From: Chryseobacterium defluvii
Lineage (GTDB): Bacteria; Bacteroidota; Bacteroidia; Flavobacteriales; Weeksellaceae
DNA length: 64,000 nt
Direction: 5' to 3'
Assembly (NCBI RefSeq): GCF_014204415.1
Contig: NZ_JACHLE010000002.1
Location: forward strand, 496,001-560,000
The position numbers were made by a program, and so were the translations under genes. Below are positions 35,682-44,228 of this stretch, piece after piece. The notes under the pieces were generated by a model, which worked only from the letters and a program-made list of their open reading frames with translations, had not been told where the DNA came from and made no database searches. Within the stretch, counting starts at the first letter, position 1; each line of letters begins with the position of its first letter.

Positions 35682-36089
35682 ATGATACAATTCTTTTACG
35701 AAAACTTACCCGAATCTGTTAATACAGAATATATATCATGGCTGGAAGCCCTTATTATTTCAGAAGAAAAAAAACCTGGGGAGATCAATTACATATTCTG
35801 TGATGATGACTATTTATTGAAGGTCAATCAGGATTATCTCCAGCATGATTACTATACGGATATCATTACTTTCGATTATGTAAAGGGCAAAACCATAAGC
35901 GGGGAGATTTTCGTATCTTTGCAGCGCATTTCAGATAACGCTTCTACCCTATCCAAAAACTATGAAGAAGAACTGAGAAGAGTTTTAGCTCACGGTATTC
36001 TTCATCTTTGCGGGTATAAAGATAAAACTGAAGAAGAAGAAAAAGAAATGCGAAGAAAAGAAGATTTTTACTTAGCTAAGTATGAGTAA
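35682..36089 (+). CDS. ybeY: endoribonuclease YbeY (rRNA maturation factor)
   Basis: Encodes 135 residues. YbeY is a zinc-dependent endoribonuclease in 16S rRNA 3'-end maturation and ribosome quality control. The signature is LAHGILHLCGYKDKTEEEE; two zinc-binding His are present, but the third position of H3xH5xH is Asp instead of His. The upstream DYYTDIITFDY segment is typical. It starts 4 nt after the patatin gene stop, so it belongs to that operon. Confidence 0.93.
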   Translation: MIQFFYENLPESVNTEYISWLEALIISEEKKPGEINYIFCDDDYLLKVNQDYLQHDYYTDIITFDYVKGKTISGEIFVSLQRISDNASTLSKNYEEELRRVLAHGILHLCGYKDKTEEEEKEMRRKEDFYLAKYE

Positions 36090-36202
36090 ATATTTAGAGA
36101 ATGAAAATATATAATTTTTTGCCTTTCTAAATTTTTAAATCTTTTAATCTAGTTTAAGAAAAAACAAACGAAAACAACCATTATAAAAAGGTTTTTTAAT
36201 TA

Positions 36203-36220
36203 ATGTTTCACGTGAAACAT
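36203..36220. promoter_or_regulatory. parS site 1 (ParB-binding centromere)
   Basis: Perfect 18-bp palindrome ATGTTTCACGTGAAACAT containing the 16-bp parS consensus TGTTTCACGTGAAACA without mismatch. It lies in the ybeY-mnmG gap, 43 nt before mnmG. A second identical copy follows mnmG. Confidence 0.93.
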
Positions 36221-36262
36221 CATGACAGAAATATTGATTAAAAGGCTAAATATTGTGAGAAA

Positions 36263-38125
36263 ATGATTTCAGAAATATATGATGTAATAGTCGTAGGTGC
36301 TGGTCACGCAGGATGTGAAGCAGCAGCTGCCGCAGCTAATCTTGGATCGAGAACCCTGCTTATCACTATGAATATGCAGACCATTGGACAGATGAGTTGT
36401 AACCCGGCAATGGGAGGTATTGCAAAAGGGCAGATCGTCCGGGAAATAGATGCTATGGGAGGATATTCAGGAATTGTAGCGGATAAATCTGCTATTCAGT
36501 TCAAGATGCTCAATCTTTCCAAAGGACCTGCTATGTGGTCACCAAGAACCCAGAATGACAGAATGCTTTTCGCAGAAGAATGGCGTTTAGCATTGGAAAA
36601 TACTCCCAATCTTGATTTCTTTCAGGATATGGTAAAACAACTTGTTATCGAAAATAATAAGGTTACAGGCGTTATGACCTCTTTAGGAATTGAAATAAAA
36701 GGCAGATCCGTAGTTCTTACCAACGGAACATTCCTTAATGGTTTGATTCACGTGGGAGACAAACAATTAGGTGGTGGAAGAATGGGTGAACCAAGGGCTT
36801 TCGGGATCACAGAACAATTGGTTTCTCTAGGTTTTGAAGCCGGAAGAATGAAAACCGGTACTCCACCGAGAGTTGACGGAAGAAGCCTGGATTATAGCAA
36901 AATGGAAGAACAAAAAGGAGATGAAAATCCTCAAAAGTTCAGCTATTTAGACACTCCTAAATTAACTAAACAATTAAGCTGCCATATCGTTTATACAAAC
37001 GAAATTGTACACGATATTTTACGTGAAGGTTTCGATAGAAGCCCTATGTTTAATGGTACCATTCAAAGCTTAGGACCAAGATATTGCCCAAGTATTGAGG
37101 ATAAGATCAATCGTTTTGCAGAAAGAACAAGACACCAGCTTTTCGTAGAGCCAGAAGGTTGGAAAACTGTGGAAATCTATGTAAACGGATTCAGCTCTTC
37201 CTTACCGGAAGATGTACAGATCAAGGCAATGAAGCATATTCCAGGCTTTGAAAACGTAAAAGTATTCCGTCCGGGTTATGCTATTGAGTATGATTATTTT
37301 CCACCAACACAATTAAAGCATACCTTAGAAACAAAATTAATAGATAATTTATATTTTGCCGGACAGATCAATGGTACTACAGGATATGAAGAAGCAGCCG
37401 GACAAGGCTTTATGGCAGGGATTAATGCCCACAATAAAGTACATGACAAGGGTGAATTCACTTTAAACAGAGATGAGGCTTATATTGGTGTTTTAATTGA
37501 TGATCTCATTACAAAAGGTACGGAAGAACCTTACAGAATGTTTACTTCCCGTGCAGAATACAGGCTTCTTTTGAGACAGGATAATGCAGATATCAGATTA
37601 ACTGAAAAAGCATATAATCTTGGTTTAGCCAAAGAAGAGAGATTAAAAAGAGTTGAAGAAAAAATAGCTAAAAGTGAAGAACTTGAAGATTTTTTAAGAG
37701 AAACTTCTCTAAAGCCGGGAATTATAAATCCTATTCTTGAAAGTATAGAAAGCAGCTCGGTAGACCAGGCTTACAGAGCAGCTCAGATTCTTACAAGACC
37801 GAATATGACCCTGGAAAAGCTTGAAAATATTGAAGCCATACAAGAAAAAGCTTCTCAGTATGACGATGAAGTAAGAGAACAGGCAGAGATCAATATCAAG
37901 TATAAAGGCTATATTGAAAAAGAAAAAGAAAATGTAGCTAAACTGAACCGCCTGGAAAACATTAAAATTCCGGAAGATTTTGACTATGCAAAAATATCAA
38001 GCCTTTCCGCAGAAGCCAAACAGAAAATGTCTAACGTGAGGCCAAAAACAATTGCCCAGGCAGGCAGAATAAGCGGAGTTTCTCCGGCAGACATCAATGT
38101 ATTACTGGTATATTTAGGAAGATAA
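36263..38125 (+). CDS. mnmG: tRNA uridine-5-carboxymethylaminomethyl modification enzyme MnmG
   Basis: Encodes 620 residues. With MnmE it installs the cmnm5 group on U34 of several tRNAs, using FAD and tetrahydrofolate. FAD-binding VVGAGHAGCEAAAAAANLG (about 11-29), GidA signatures MSCNPAMGGIAKGQIVRE and GRMKTGTPPRVDGR, and the late GQINGTTGYEEAAGQG are present, with the C-terminal helical tRNA-binding region intact. Length is standard. In many bacteria gidA/mnmG sits next to the chromosome origin; two parS sites flank it here. Confidence 0.97.
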   Translation: MISEIYDVIVVGAGHAGCEAAAAAANLGSRTLLITMNMQTIGQMSCNPAMGGIAKGQIVREIDAMGGYSGIVADKSAIQFKMLNLSKGPAMWSPRTQNDRMLFAEEWRLALENTPNLDFFQDMVKQLVIENNKVTGVMTSLGIEIKGRSVVLTNGTFLNGLIHVGDKQLGGGRMGEPRAFGITEQLVSLGFEAGRMKTGTPPRVDGRSLDYSKMEEQKGDENPQKFSYLDTPKLTKQLSCHIVYTNEIVHDILREGFDRSPMFNGTIQSLGPRYCPSIEDKINRFAERTRHQLFVEPEGWKTVEIYVNGFSSSLPEDVQIKAMKHIPGFENVKVFRPGYAIEYDYFPPTQLKHTLETKLIDNLYFAGQINGTTGYEEAAGQGFMAGINAHNKVHDKGEFTLNRDEAYIGVLIDDLITKGTEEPYRMFTSRAEYRLLLRQDNADIRLTEKAYNLGLAKEERLKRVEEKIAKSEELEDFLRETSLKPGIINPILESIESSSVDQAYRAAQILTRPNMTLEKLENIEAIQEKASQYDDEVREQAEINIKYKGYIEKEKENVAKLNRLENIKIPEDFDYAKISSLSAEAKQKMSNVRPKTIAQAGRISGVSPADINVLLVYLGR

Positions 38126-38132
38126 TCGAGAG

Positions 38133-38150
38133 ATGTTTCACGTGAAACAT
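38133..38150. promoter_or_regulatory. parS site 2 (ParB-binding centromere)
   Basis: A second perfect ATGTTTCACGTGAAACAT, 7 nt after the mnmG stop codon and 1.93 kb from the first. Confidence 0.93.
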
Positions 38151-38165
38151 TTATAAAAACAAAAC

Positions 38166-38217
38166 AAAAATTAAGGTATTGATGAGCTTGGTTTACACTC
38201 TGAATATCTTAATTTTT
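38166..38217 (+). other. long-loop inverted repeat after mnmG
   Basis: AAAATTAAGGTATT and AATATCTTAATTTT form 14-bp arms with one mismatch around a 22-nt loop, followed by T-rich sequence. It could be a weak terminator for mnmG or an RNA leader of the methyltransferase gene. Confidence 0.35.
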
Positions 38218-38236
38218 AATTTAAAAGGAGCATATA

Positions 38237-39058
38237 ATGAAAATTAAAGATCATTTTCTTACCCAGGAAATATTTGAAATTAAAGAAACGGAAACAAAAG
38301 GAGTTTTCAAGACCTCCCCTATTCCATCCAATATTTCCATATATTATGAAAGTGAAGATTATATTTCCCATCATCAGGATTCAGGAAGTTTCAAAGAAAA
38401 GCTATATAAATTTCTGCAATCTTTTAATCTGCAATACAAAAAAAATATTCTTGCAGACAGAATAAAAAAGAATTCAAGAGTTCTGGATTATGGGTGCGGC
38501 GCCGGGGAATTTGTAAAATTTATAGAAAATGATTTTGAAACTTTAGGTTTTGAACCGGATTCTGATGCCAGAAAAGCAGCCCAAAATAAAATCACTAAAG
38601 CCAAAATTATTGATAATATTAACCTGATTGAAGATGGGAGTTTAGACGCCATTACATTATGGCATGTATTTGAGCATATCGAAAATCAGGATGAAATGCT
38701 CAATATTTTTCATACAAAATTAAAAGAAAAAGGACTATTAATTATTGCTGTTCCCAACCCTACTTCTTACGATGCTCTACATTATAAAGAATATTGGGCA
38801 GCTTATGATGTCCCACGACACATCTATCATTTTTCAAAAACCGGAATGGAAAATCTGATTTCAAATAAACCGGATTGGAAAATGAGAAAAATCAAACCTC
38901 TGATTCTTGATTCCTATTACATCTCCATGTTGAGCGAAAAATATAAAAAATCACCAGTTTTTTGGTTAAAAGCAATGATCTACGGAACAATTTCGAACGT
39001 AAAAGCAATTTTTTCGAACGAATTTTCAAGTTTGGTATATATTATCGAAAAAAAATAG
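38237..39058 (+). CDS. class I SAM-dependent methyltransferase
   Basis: Encodes 273 residues. Motif I is RVLDYGCGAGEFVKFIE (about 79-95), motif II-like LDAITLWHVFEHIENQDEML (about 138-157), and the post-motif GLLIIAVPNPTSYDALHYK. This is Methyltransf_23-type; related proteins in Bacteroidetes are annotated only as methyltransferases and may act on sugars or lipids. A rare clear Shine-Dalgarno (AAAGGAG) sits 8 nt before the ATG. It lies just after parS site 2 and ends before a bidirectional terminator. Confidence 0.87.
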   Translation: MKIKDHFLTQEIFEIKETETKGVFKTSPIPSNISIYYESEDYISHHQDSGSFKEKLYKFLQSFNLQYKKNILADRIKKNSRVLDYGCGAGEFVKFIENDFETLGFEPDSDARKAAQNKITKAKIIDNINLIEDGSLDAITLWHVFEHIENQDEMLNIFHTKLKEKGLLIIAVPNPTSYDALHYKEYWAAYDVPRHIYHFSKTGMENLISNKPDWKMRKIKPLILDSYYISMLSEKYKKSPVFWLKAMIYGTISNVKAIFSNEFSSLVYIIEKK

Positions 39059-39069
39059 AAAATCGATTT

Positions 39070-39091
39070 TTGACCTATTTATGAAGGTCAA
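39070..39091. other. TTGACCT/AGGTCAA inverted repeat
   Basis: Perfect 7-bp arms TTGACCT and AGGTCAA around an 8-nt spacer, just after the methyltransferase stop. It may be an operator-like palindrome or only part of the terminator region. Confidence 0.3.
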
Positions 39092-39118
39092 TTTTCGCTA
39101 ATTTTGATCTAAAATTTA

Positions 39119-39150
39119 AAAAACTCTGAAAAATTTCAGAGTTCTTGTTT
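39119..39150. terminator. bidirectional terminator, methyltransferase / candidate immunity gene
   Basis: Arms AACTCTGAA and TTCAGAGTT with a 4-nt loop, flanked by A- and T-rich tracts, between convergent genes. Confidence 0.75.
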
Positions 39151-39158
39151 CATTAATC

Positions 39159-39746
39159 TTAAATTAAATTTTCTGTCAAATCATAATTATTATTTAACCA
39201 GATGAATAATTCATCTTCATTTTCTGGTCTTTTGGTACATCCCTGACTTAACAGTTTTTTTGAATAGGTTTGAAGATCTTCATAAGATAAATTCCATGAG
39301 TCCTCATAAGTATCTCTAAAAAAATTTTCATCTTCATAAAAAGTCCCACAATATTGCTTCCCAAATTTGAAGCAATTTATTAAGTCTTTTTTATTCATAG
39401 AATTGCCAATCTTAAGAAGTAAAGAAAAAGGATTAATATTAAGGTATTTATTGAGTATCTTTATATCATCATAGCTCTGAGAGTTAATAAGTCTAAAATC
39501 ATTTTCAATTACTTCTGGTCTATCATTATTATTTATTATAATATATTCCCAATCATTTATATCAAAATCAATCCAAAGTTCAGGATTAGATTTAAAAATA
39601 CTTTCCGGTAGATGGTATATAGATAAAGCATACAAAAAAGAATCTCTTCTTTCATCTTTAGGAAATTTAGAAAAAACATTTTCTACAGAGTCAAAACCTC
39701 TGGTATTTCTTTCTTCAATAAGATCAATATAATTTTTTGCTTTCAT
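39159..39746 (-). CDS. candidate immunity protein for the adjacent large protein
   Basis: Encodes 195 residues: small, soluble, acidic, mainly helical, rich in Asn, Asp and aromatic residues (WIDFDINDWEYIIINNN, YEDENFFRDTYEDSWNLSYE), and more AT-rich than the housekeeping genes around it. It starts 6 nt after the stop of the 654-residue protein. Size, acidity and position fit a toxin-immunity arrangement. No known immunity family was recognised, so this is inference from context. Confidence 0.5.
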   Translation of the reverse strand: MKAKNYIDLIEERNTRGFDSVENVFSKFPKDERRDSFLYALSIYHLPESIFKSNPELWIDFDINDWEYIIINNNDRPEVIENDFRLINSQSYDDIKILNKYLNINPFSLLLKIGNSMNKKDLINCFKFGKQYCGTFYEDENFFRDTYEDSWNLSYEDLQTYSKKLLSQGCTKRPENEDELFIWLNNNYDLTENLI

Positions 39747-39752
39747 TTTTTA

Positions 39753-41717
39753 CTATTTAATTTTTTTTGCAACTTCTTTCCAAATTTTATTTTCAGAGAT
39801 AAAGCCTGTAGTTAAATATGTTCTTTTTAAATCGACACCTAATTCTTTAAAAATAAGAGGAAAATTATCTGTTTCTATGACAGATGGCCAATAATGCCCT
39901 GAAAAATTAGTTATACTTGTAACCCTTCCTTTGTCAATTTTTAAAGTGCCCGCAGCAATTACATCACTTCTATTACCAAGGAGATGATGCTTATACCCTA
40001 AAATTAAATTACCATCCAGATCAATAACAAAATCGACTTTACTATATTTAGGGATAATATTCCCATCCAATTTCAATAACCCATTTTCAACTTCAACTAT
40101 TCCATAAATCTTTCCATCTAAAGGTAATTCTTCTTTGGGAAACTTATTACTAATTCGAGGAAATTTTTTAAACTTATTAATAATTTTATTGTTAGTTTTA
40201 ATCCTTTTAAGTGATCTTAATAAAAGATAAATTTCGGTTTCAACTAATAAACCAACAGCTATATTATTAAGCACACTCCAGAATTCCTCATCAATTTTTC
40301 TGTCTGTAAAATATTCTGCTACAAAGCAAGGTATATACAATTCTTTACCATCCTCTAAAACCATTTTCATGGGATCAAAAGGAAGTTTAAAATCATCCGG
40401 TCCTATCTCATTCTCATGATAAGGCATTACAAAAGACTCTTCATTATCATAACCAAACATAGCTGTCCCTATCTTATACTTTCTTTCTTTTTCCAGGTAA
40501 TAGGCAAAGCCTGTGTATCTTAGTTTAGTAGTAGTAGAAAAATCAATTTCTTCATAGTTCAGATCGAATTTCCATGCATTATCCAGATTTTCTTTTTTCC
40601 AGTTTCTTAATCCCATTCTGGAGAAAATGAGTATTAATTCTTGAATATATTCTCTATTAAATTTCTTAAAAATCTTGCGAATAGGTTCAGGATTATTATT
40701 GATATTAGAAAACCAGACCGTATTTTTTAGCCCTTTTAAAAGATTAATAATGGCTATATTTTCATTGGTCCCGATAGTATCAATTCCAGACTCAGAAAGA
40801 ATCATCAGATCAGCCCATAATTGAGTCTCAGGAATTGATTCTAAAACAAATTCAGGAATATTTTCATATAAACCGTCCAATGCATCGGAATTATTTTCAG
40901 CTCTAGAAAAGAAATAATTAAAATATCTGATAACATTTTTTTTCATGGATTCAGCCTCTTTAAGGCTAAAAATATACCCAATGAAAGCCAGATATACATT
41001 AACATCACTGGTGAATAGTTTTATAGCAACATATTCGTCATTTAATTTAAAATCAGTAGGGCTTTCACTGCTATTACTTTCAAGATCTTGAAAGCTCTTA
41101 TCCTCCCCGTCTTTATATATAAAATTAATGTTGTATGCAACCTTATTATTATTATAATATATTCCATAAGTATACTGATTACTTAATAAGTTTTTTCTTT
41201 CATTAAGTTTACCTGTATCAAAACTTATTTGAATTTCGTTATCATCATTATGAAATACAAAGGGTTTATCATACTTTAAAGATGAAGTAATAGGAACATT
41301 TAACGAATTGCTTCCTGAAGAATTGATTTTATTATCCAAAGTATATTTACTGAAATCAAATAAAAAATTCTTTATTCTATTAAGATTACTTTTTAAATCA
41401 GTAATTAATAAATCATAATTGATACTGCCAGTATAGAAATTCTGCGTAATTGGATCATAATCATTTACATCAGGTTTATAGAAAACACTATTCTTTCCGA
41501 AAGGTCCTGATAGAGCAATTTCATTAGAGATTTCGCTGAACGATGTATTCAATTTTATATCATTTAATTTCGTACTATTCAGGCCTTTGAGAGCACTAAA
41601 ATCCAAAATAGATTTACTCTTGTAATAACTTTTTAAAATATTCTGATTTTCAATATCAAAGTCATCAAAATCGGGAATTGCATCATAATCTTTCATATTT
41701 AAATTTTTATCATGCAA
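39753..41717 (-). CDS. large protein of unknown function, candidate polymorphic-toxin-like
   Basis: Encodes up to 654 residues (a second ATG at 41696 is equally plausible). It is rich in Asn, Ser, Lys and Ile, with no signal peptide and no clear TM helix apart from a hydrophobic segment near 495-515 (NNIAVGLLVETEIYLLLRSL). The C-terminal 120 residues (VDFVIDLDGNLILGYKHHLL, SDVIAAGTLKIDKGRVTSI, NFSGHYWPSV) recall a beta-rich module with an SGHY motif near the ends of some bacterial toxin-like proteins. It is lower in GC than its flanks and lies between housekeeping genes, with the small acidic gene directly downstream. Function unproven. Confidence 0.55.
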   Translation of the reverse strand: MHDKNLNMKDYDAIPDFDDFDIENQNILKSYYKSKSILDFSALKGLNSTKLNDIKLNTSFSEISNEIALSGPFGKNSVFYKPDVNDYDPITQNFYTGSINYDLLITDLKSNLNRIKNFLFDFSKYTLDNKINSSGSNSLNVPITSSLKYDKPFVFHNDDNEIQISFDTGKLNERKNLLSNQYTYGIYYNNNKVAYNINFIYKDGEDKSFQDLESNSSESPTDFKLNDEYVAIKLFTSDVNVYLAFIGYIFSLKEAESMKKNVIRYFNYFFSRAENNSDALDGLYENIPEFVLESIPETQLWADLMILSESGIDTIGTNENIAIINLLKGLKNTVWFSNINNNPEPIRKIFKKFNREYIQELILIFSRMGLRNWKKENLDNAWKFDLNYEEIDFSTTTKLRYTGFAYYLEKERKYKIGTAMFGYDNEESFVMPYHENEIGPDDFKLPFDPMKMVLEDGKELYIPCFVAEYFTDRKIDEEFWSVLNNIAVGLLVETEIYLLLRSLKRIKTNNKIINKFKKFPRISNKFPKEELPLDGKIYGIVEVENGLLKLDGNIIPKYSKVDFVIDLDGNLILGYKHHLLGNRSDVIAAGTLKIDKGRVTSITNFSGHYWPSVIETDNFPLIFKELGVDLKRTYLTTGFISENKIWKEVAKKIK

Positions 41718-41756
41718 ATATTCATCGACGAAGCGCCAAAACCTGTCGTATTAAAA

Positions 41757-41792
41757 ATAAAAAAAGTCTGCTGAAAAATCAGCAGACTAAAA
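41757..41792 (-). terminator. intrinsic terminator after pgk
   Basis: Perfect 10-bp arms AGTCTGCTGA and TCAGCAGACT with an A4 loop. On the minus strand it is followed by TTTTTTT, 23 nt after the pgk stop. Confidence 0.85.
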
Positions 41793-41811
41793 AATTTATA
41801 TTCTAAAAATA

Positions 41812-43002
41812 TTACTTGTTAATAGCAGCAACTCCCGGAAGTTCTAAACCTTCCAGACTTTCCAGCATAGCCCCTCCACCGGTTGAAACATAACTCACTT
41901 TATCGGCGTAACCAAATTGCTTAACAAAAGCAACACTATCTCCTCCCCCGACTAATGAGAAAGCTCCTAAACCAGTTGCCTCAGCAATACTGTCACCTAA
42001 AGCTACCGTTCCTGCAGCAAAGTTTGACATTTCAAAAACTCCGATAGGTCCATTCCACAAGATAGTTCGCGAATTCAAAAGAACATCATTGAACTGATCC
42101 CTTGATTTCTGACCCGCATCCAGTCCCATCCATCCTTCAGGAATAGCATAGATATCCACTTCCTTTCTGTCTGCATCATTACTGAAATTTTCAGCAATGA
42201 TAACATCAGACGGAAGATATACTTTTACGTTATGCTCTTTAGCTTTGCCTAAAATTTCTATAGCTAAAGCAAGTTTATCATCTTCTACTAAAGAATTTCC
42301 TACTTTACCTCCTAAAGCCTTAATGAATGTAAATGCCATTCCTCCGCCAATAATCAGATTATCTACAGCAGGCAGGATATTCTCTATAATGGTAATTTTA
42401 GTTGAAACTTTAGATCCTCCCAATATAGCCGTTATAGGCTTTTCACCGCTTTTCAAAACTTTATCAATAGCTTCTAATTCTTTAGCTATCAATAAACCGA
42501 AAAATTTAGTTGAATTAAAATATTGAGCGATAACTGCTGTAGAAGCGTGTGCTCTGTGAGCTGTACCAAAAGCATCATTCACATAGGCATCACCTAATTT
42601 AGAAAGCTTTTCTGCAAATGCTTCATCTCCTTTTTCCTCTTCATTATGAAAACGTAAATTTTCCAATAATAAGATCTCACCCGGTTGAAGAGCTGCAGCA
42701 GCCTGCTCAGCCTTCTCTCCTACTGATTCTTCTACAAATTTTACTTCCTGGCCAAGAACATTAGAAACTTCATCTACAATATGTTTTAGGGAAAACTCAT
42801 CTTTTACTTCTCCTTTAGGTCTTCCCAGATGCGTCATTAAAATTACAGAACCTCCGTCTTTAAGGATTTTCTCTACCGTTAGTTTTACCGCAACTATCCT
42901 GGTATTATCCGTAACTTTAAGCTGATCATCCTGTGGAACATTGAAATCTACCCTTACCAGAGCTTTCTTATCTCTAAAATTGAAATCATTGATTGTTTTC
43001 AT
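41812..43002 (-). CDS. pgk: phosphoglycerate kinase
   Basis: Encodes 396 residues and transfers phosphate from 1,3-bisphosphoglycerate to ADP in glycolysis. N-domain substrate motifs VRVDFNVP (about 16-23), LMTHLGRPKG (about 56-65) and FGTAHRAHAST (about 148-158), C-domain nucleotide motifs ILGGSKVSTKI (about 193-203) and LWNGPIGVFE, and the final GGGDSVAFV are present. Monocistronic and divergent from rpiB across the AT-rich gap proposed as the replication origin. Confidence 0.97.
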   Translation of the reverse strand: MKTINDFNFRDKKALVRVDFNVPQDDQLKVTDNTRIVAVKLTVEKILKDGGSVILMTHLGRPKGEVKDEFSLKHIVDEVSNVLGQEVKFVEESVGEKAEQAAAALQPGEILLLENLRFHNEEEKGDEAFAEKLSKLGDAYVNDAFGTAHRAHASTAVIAQYFNSTKFFGLLIAKELEAIDKVLKSGEKPITAILGGSKVSTKITIIENILPAVDNLIIGGGMAFTFIKALGGKVGNSLVEDDKLALAIEILGKAKEHNVKVYLPSDVIIAENFSNDADRKEVDIYAIPEGWMGLDAGQKSRDQFNDVLLNSRTILWNGPIGVFEMSNFAAGTVALGDSIAEATGLGAFSLVGGGDSVAFVKQFGYADKVSYVSTGGGAMLESLEGLELPGVAAINK

Positions 43003-43027
43003 AAATTACCTTTGAATTTTCTTTTCA

Positions 43028-43035
43028 CAAATGTA
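43028..43035 (-). promoter_or_regulatory. -7 promoter element (TACATTTG) for pgk
   Basis: Perfect TAnnTTTG on the minus strand, 25 nt before the pgk ATG. Confidence 0.45.
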
Positions 43036-43513
43036 ATACTTTAAACTTCTTGAAAAGATCGAACACGACAAAAGTTTTCAAAAAACTTCCCACAAACCCG
43101 ATCATCCATTAATCAACATATATTGTTTTTTTTAAAAAAAGAAAGTTGATAGTTGTTGTTGAGTATTGTGAGTTTCGGGGATAACTTTTCTCTAAAAACT
43201 TCATAACATAAAATTTGATTTCAATTCATATTTAATTAACAGTATAATTTACTGGAAATGTGATAATTTTTGGATTTACTAACAAATATTGATAACTTGG
43301 CAGCTGGCTATTTTATTAATTTCTGTTCTATGGAAAAAGTAGAGATTAACTGGAAAAAAGATTTTGAAAATTCCCGGTAAAATTTTTGGAGCTTATTTTC
43401 AATAATGATTTTTTAAAAAAAAGAAATATTTAGTTAATAAAAGTTTTCCACACTTATTCACATTGCTTTTCACAATTAACTAATGAAAAGCTAACAGTTC
43501 TTATCAGAATACT

Positions 43514-43521
43514 TAACTTTG
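43514..43521 (+). promoter_or_regulatory. -7 promoter element (TAACTTTG) for rpiB
   Basis: Perfect TAnnTTTG, 28 nt before the rpiB ATG. Confidence 0.45.
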
Positions 43522-43549
43522 TAGAGAAAGTAAATCTAATATTGTAATT

Positions 43550-43984
43550 ATGAAAAGAAAGATAGCTATTGCAGCTGATCACGCAGGTTTCGAATATAAA
43601 GAGATCATTAAAAAACATCTTGAAGAGCAGTTTGACGTTCAGGATTTCGGGACATATTCTGCAGACAGTGTAGATTACCCGGATTTCGTTCATCCTGCAG
43701 CAACTTCTGTGGAAAATGGTGATAATGAATTGGGAATCCTGATCTGCGGAAGCGGAAACGGAGTTCAGATTACGGCCAATAAGCATCAGAAGATCCGTTG
43801 TGCGCTTTGCTGGATGCCTGAAATTGCAAGTTTGGCAAGACAGCATAATGATGCCAATATGATTTCCATTCCGGCAAGATTTATAGCGAAAGAACTGGCA
43901 ATAGAAATTGTTGATAAATTTTTGTCAACCGGTTTTGAAGGTGGAAGACACCAGAACAGAGTAGATAAAATTGCATATTGCTAA
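43550..43984 (+). CDS. rpiB: ribose-5-phosphate isomerase B
   Basis: Encodes 144 residues and interconverts ribose-5-phosphate and ribulose-5-phosphate. Motifs: IAADHAGFEYKE (about 6-17), VDYPDFVHPAA (about 41-51), catalytic Cys in LGILICGSGNGVQITANK (about Cys66), and the phosphate-binding RQHNDANMISIPAR. Length is standard. It has its own promoter and terminator. Confidence 0.95.
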   Translation: MKRKIAIAADHAGFEYKEIIKKHLEEQFDVQDFGTYSADSVDYPDFVHPAATSVENGDNELGILICGSGNGVQITANKHQKIRCALCWMPEIASLARQHNDANMISIPARFIAKELAIEIVDKFLSTGFEGGRHQNRVDKIAYC

Positions 43985-43990
43985 AAGATA

Positions 43991-44027
43991 AAGGCTTGTC
44001 AATCAGTTGGCAAGCCTTATTTATTTT
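43991..44027 (+). terminator. terminator after rpiB
   Basis: Arms AAGGCTTG and CAAGCCTT around a 12-nt loop, followed by ATTTATTTT, 6 nt after the stop. Confidence 0.7.
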
Positions 44028-44035
44028 AAAATGAT

Positions 44036-44043
44036 TATATTTG
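44036..44043 (+). promoter_or_regulatory. -7 promoter element (TATATTTG) for the thrombospondin-repeat gene
   Basis: Perfect TAnnTTTG followed by CA, leaving a 5' leader of roughly 180 nt before the ATG at 44229, in which nothing structured was recognised. Confidence 0.4.
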
Positions 44044-44228
44044 CAAAGTCAGATAGGAATTACAGTCTATTATTTCCATTTAAACCAGACAGAATATTTA
44101 AAAGATATTTAAACCAGGTTTTCTCCCCTCTTCTCCATATTTGTATTAAATTTATACAAAACGAAAGTCCCAATAGTAAATAAATTGGAAGGAAAATTGA
44201 TGTTGTGAAGTTAAGAATGAATTAAAAT

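Larger units (their letters stand above)
43003..43549. other. AT-rich non-coding region with DnaA-box-like cluster: candidate oriC
   Basis: 547 bp without a credible gene between divergent pgk and rpiB. DnaA-box-like words: TTTTCCACA (43444-43452), TTATTCACA (43454-43462, one mismatch from TTATCCACA), TTTTCACA (43467-43474 and 43022-43029) and TGTGATAA (43259-43266). An extremely AT-rich stretch (43381-43443, with A8 and T6 runs) next to the box cluster could be the unwinding element. Two parS sites lie 5-7 kb away. No dnaA gene is in the window, so this remains a candidate. Confidence 0.5.

Noticed and set aside
39753..41717. Metallopeptidase or nuclease assignment for the 654-aa protein
   Set aside because: No HEXXH, HNH or other catalytic motif could be seen; only a context-based toxin-like suggestion is kept.
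43454..43846. 130-aa minus-strand ORF over the start of rpiB and the DnaA-box cluster
   Set aside because: Mostly antisense to rpiB and without family features.
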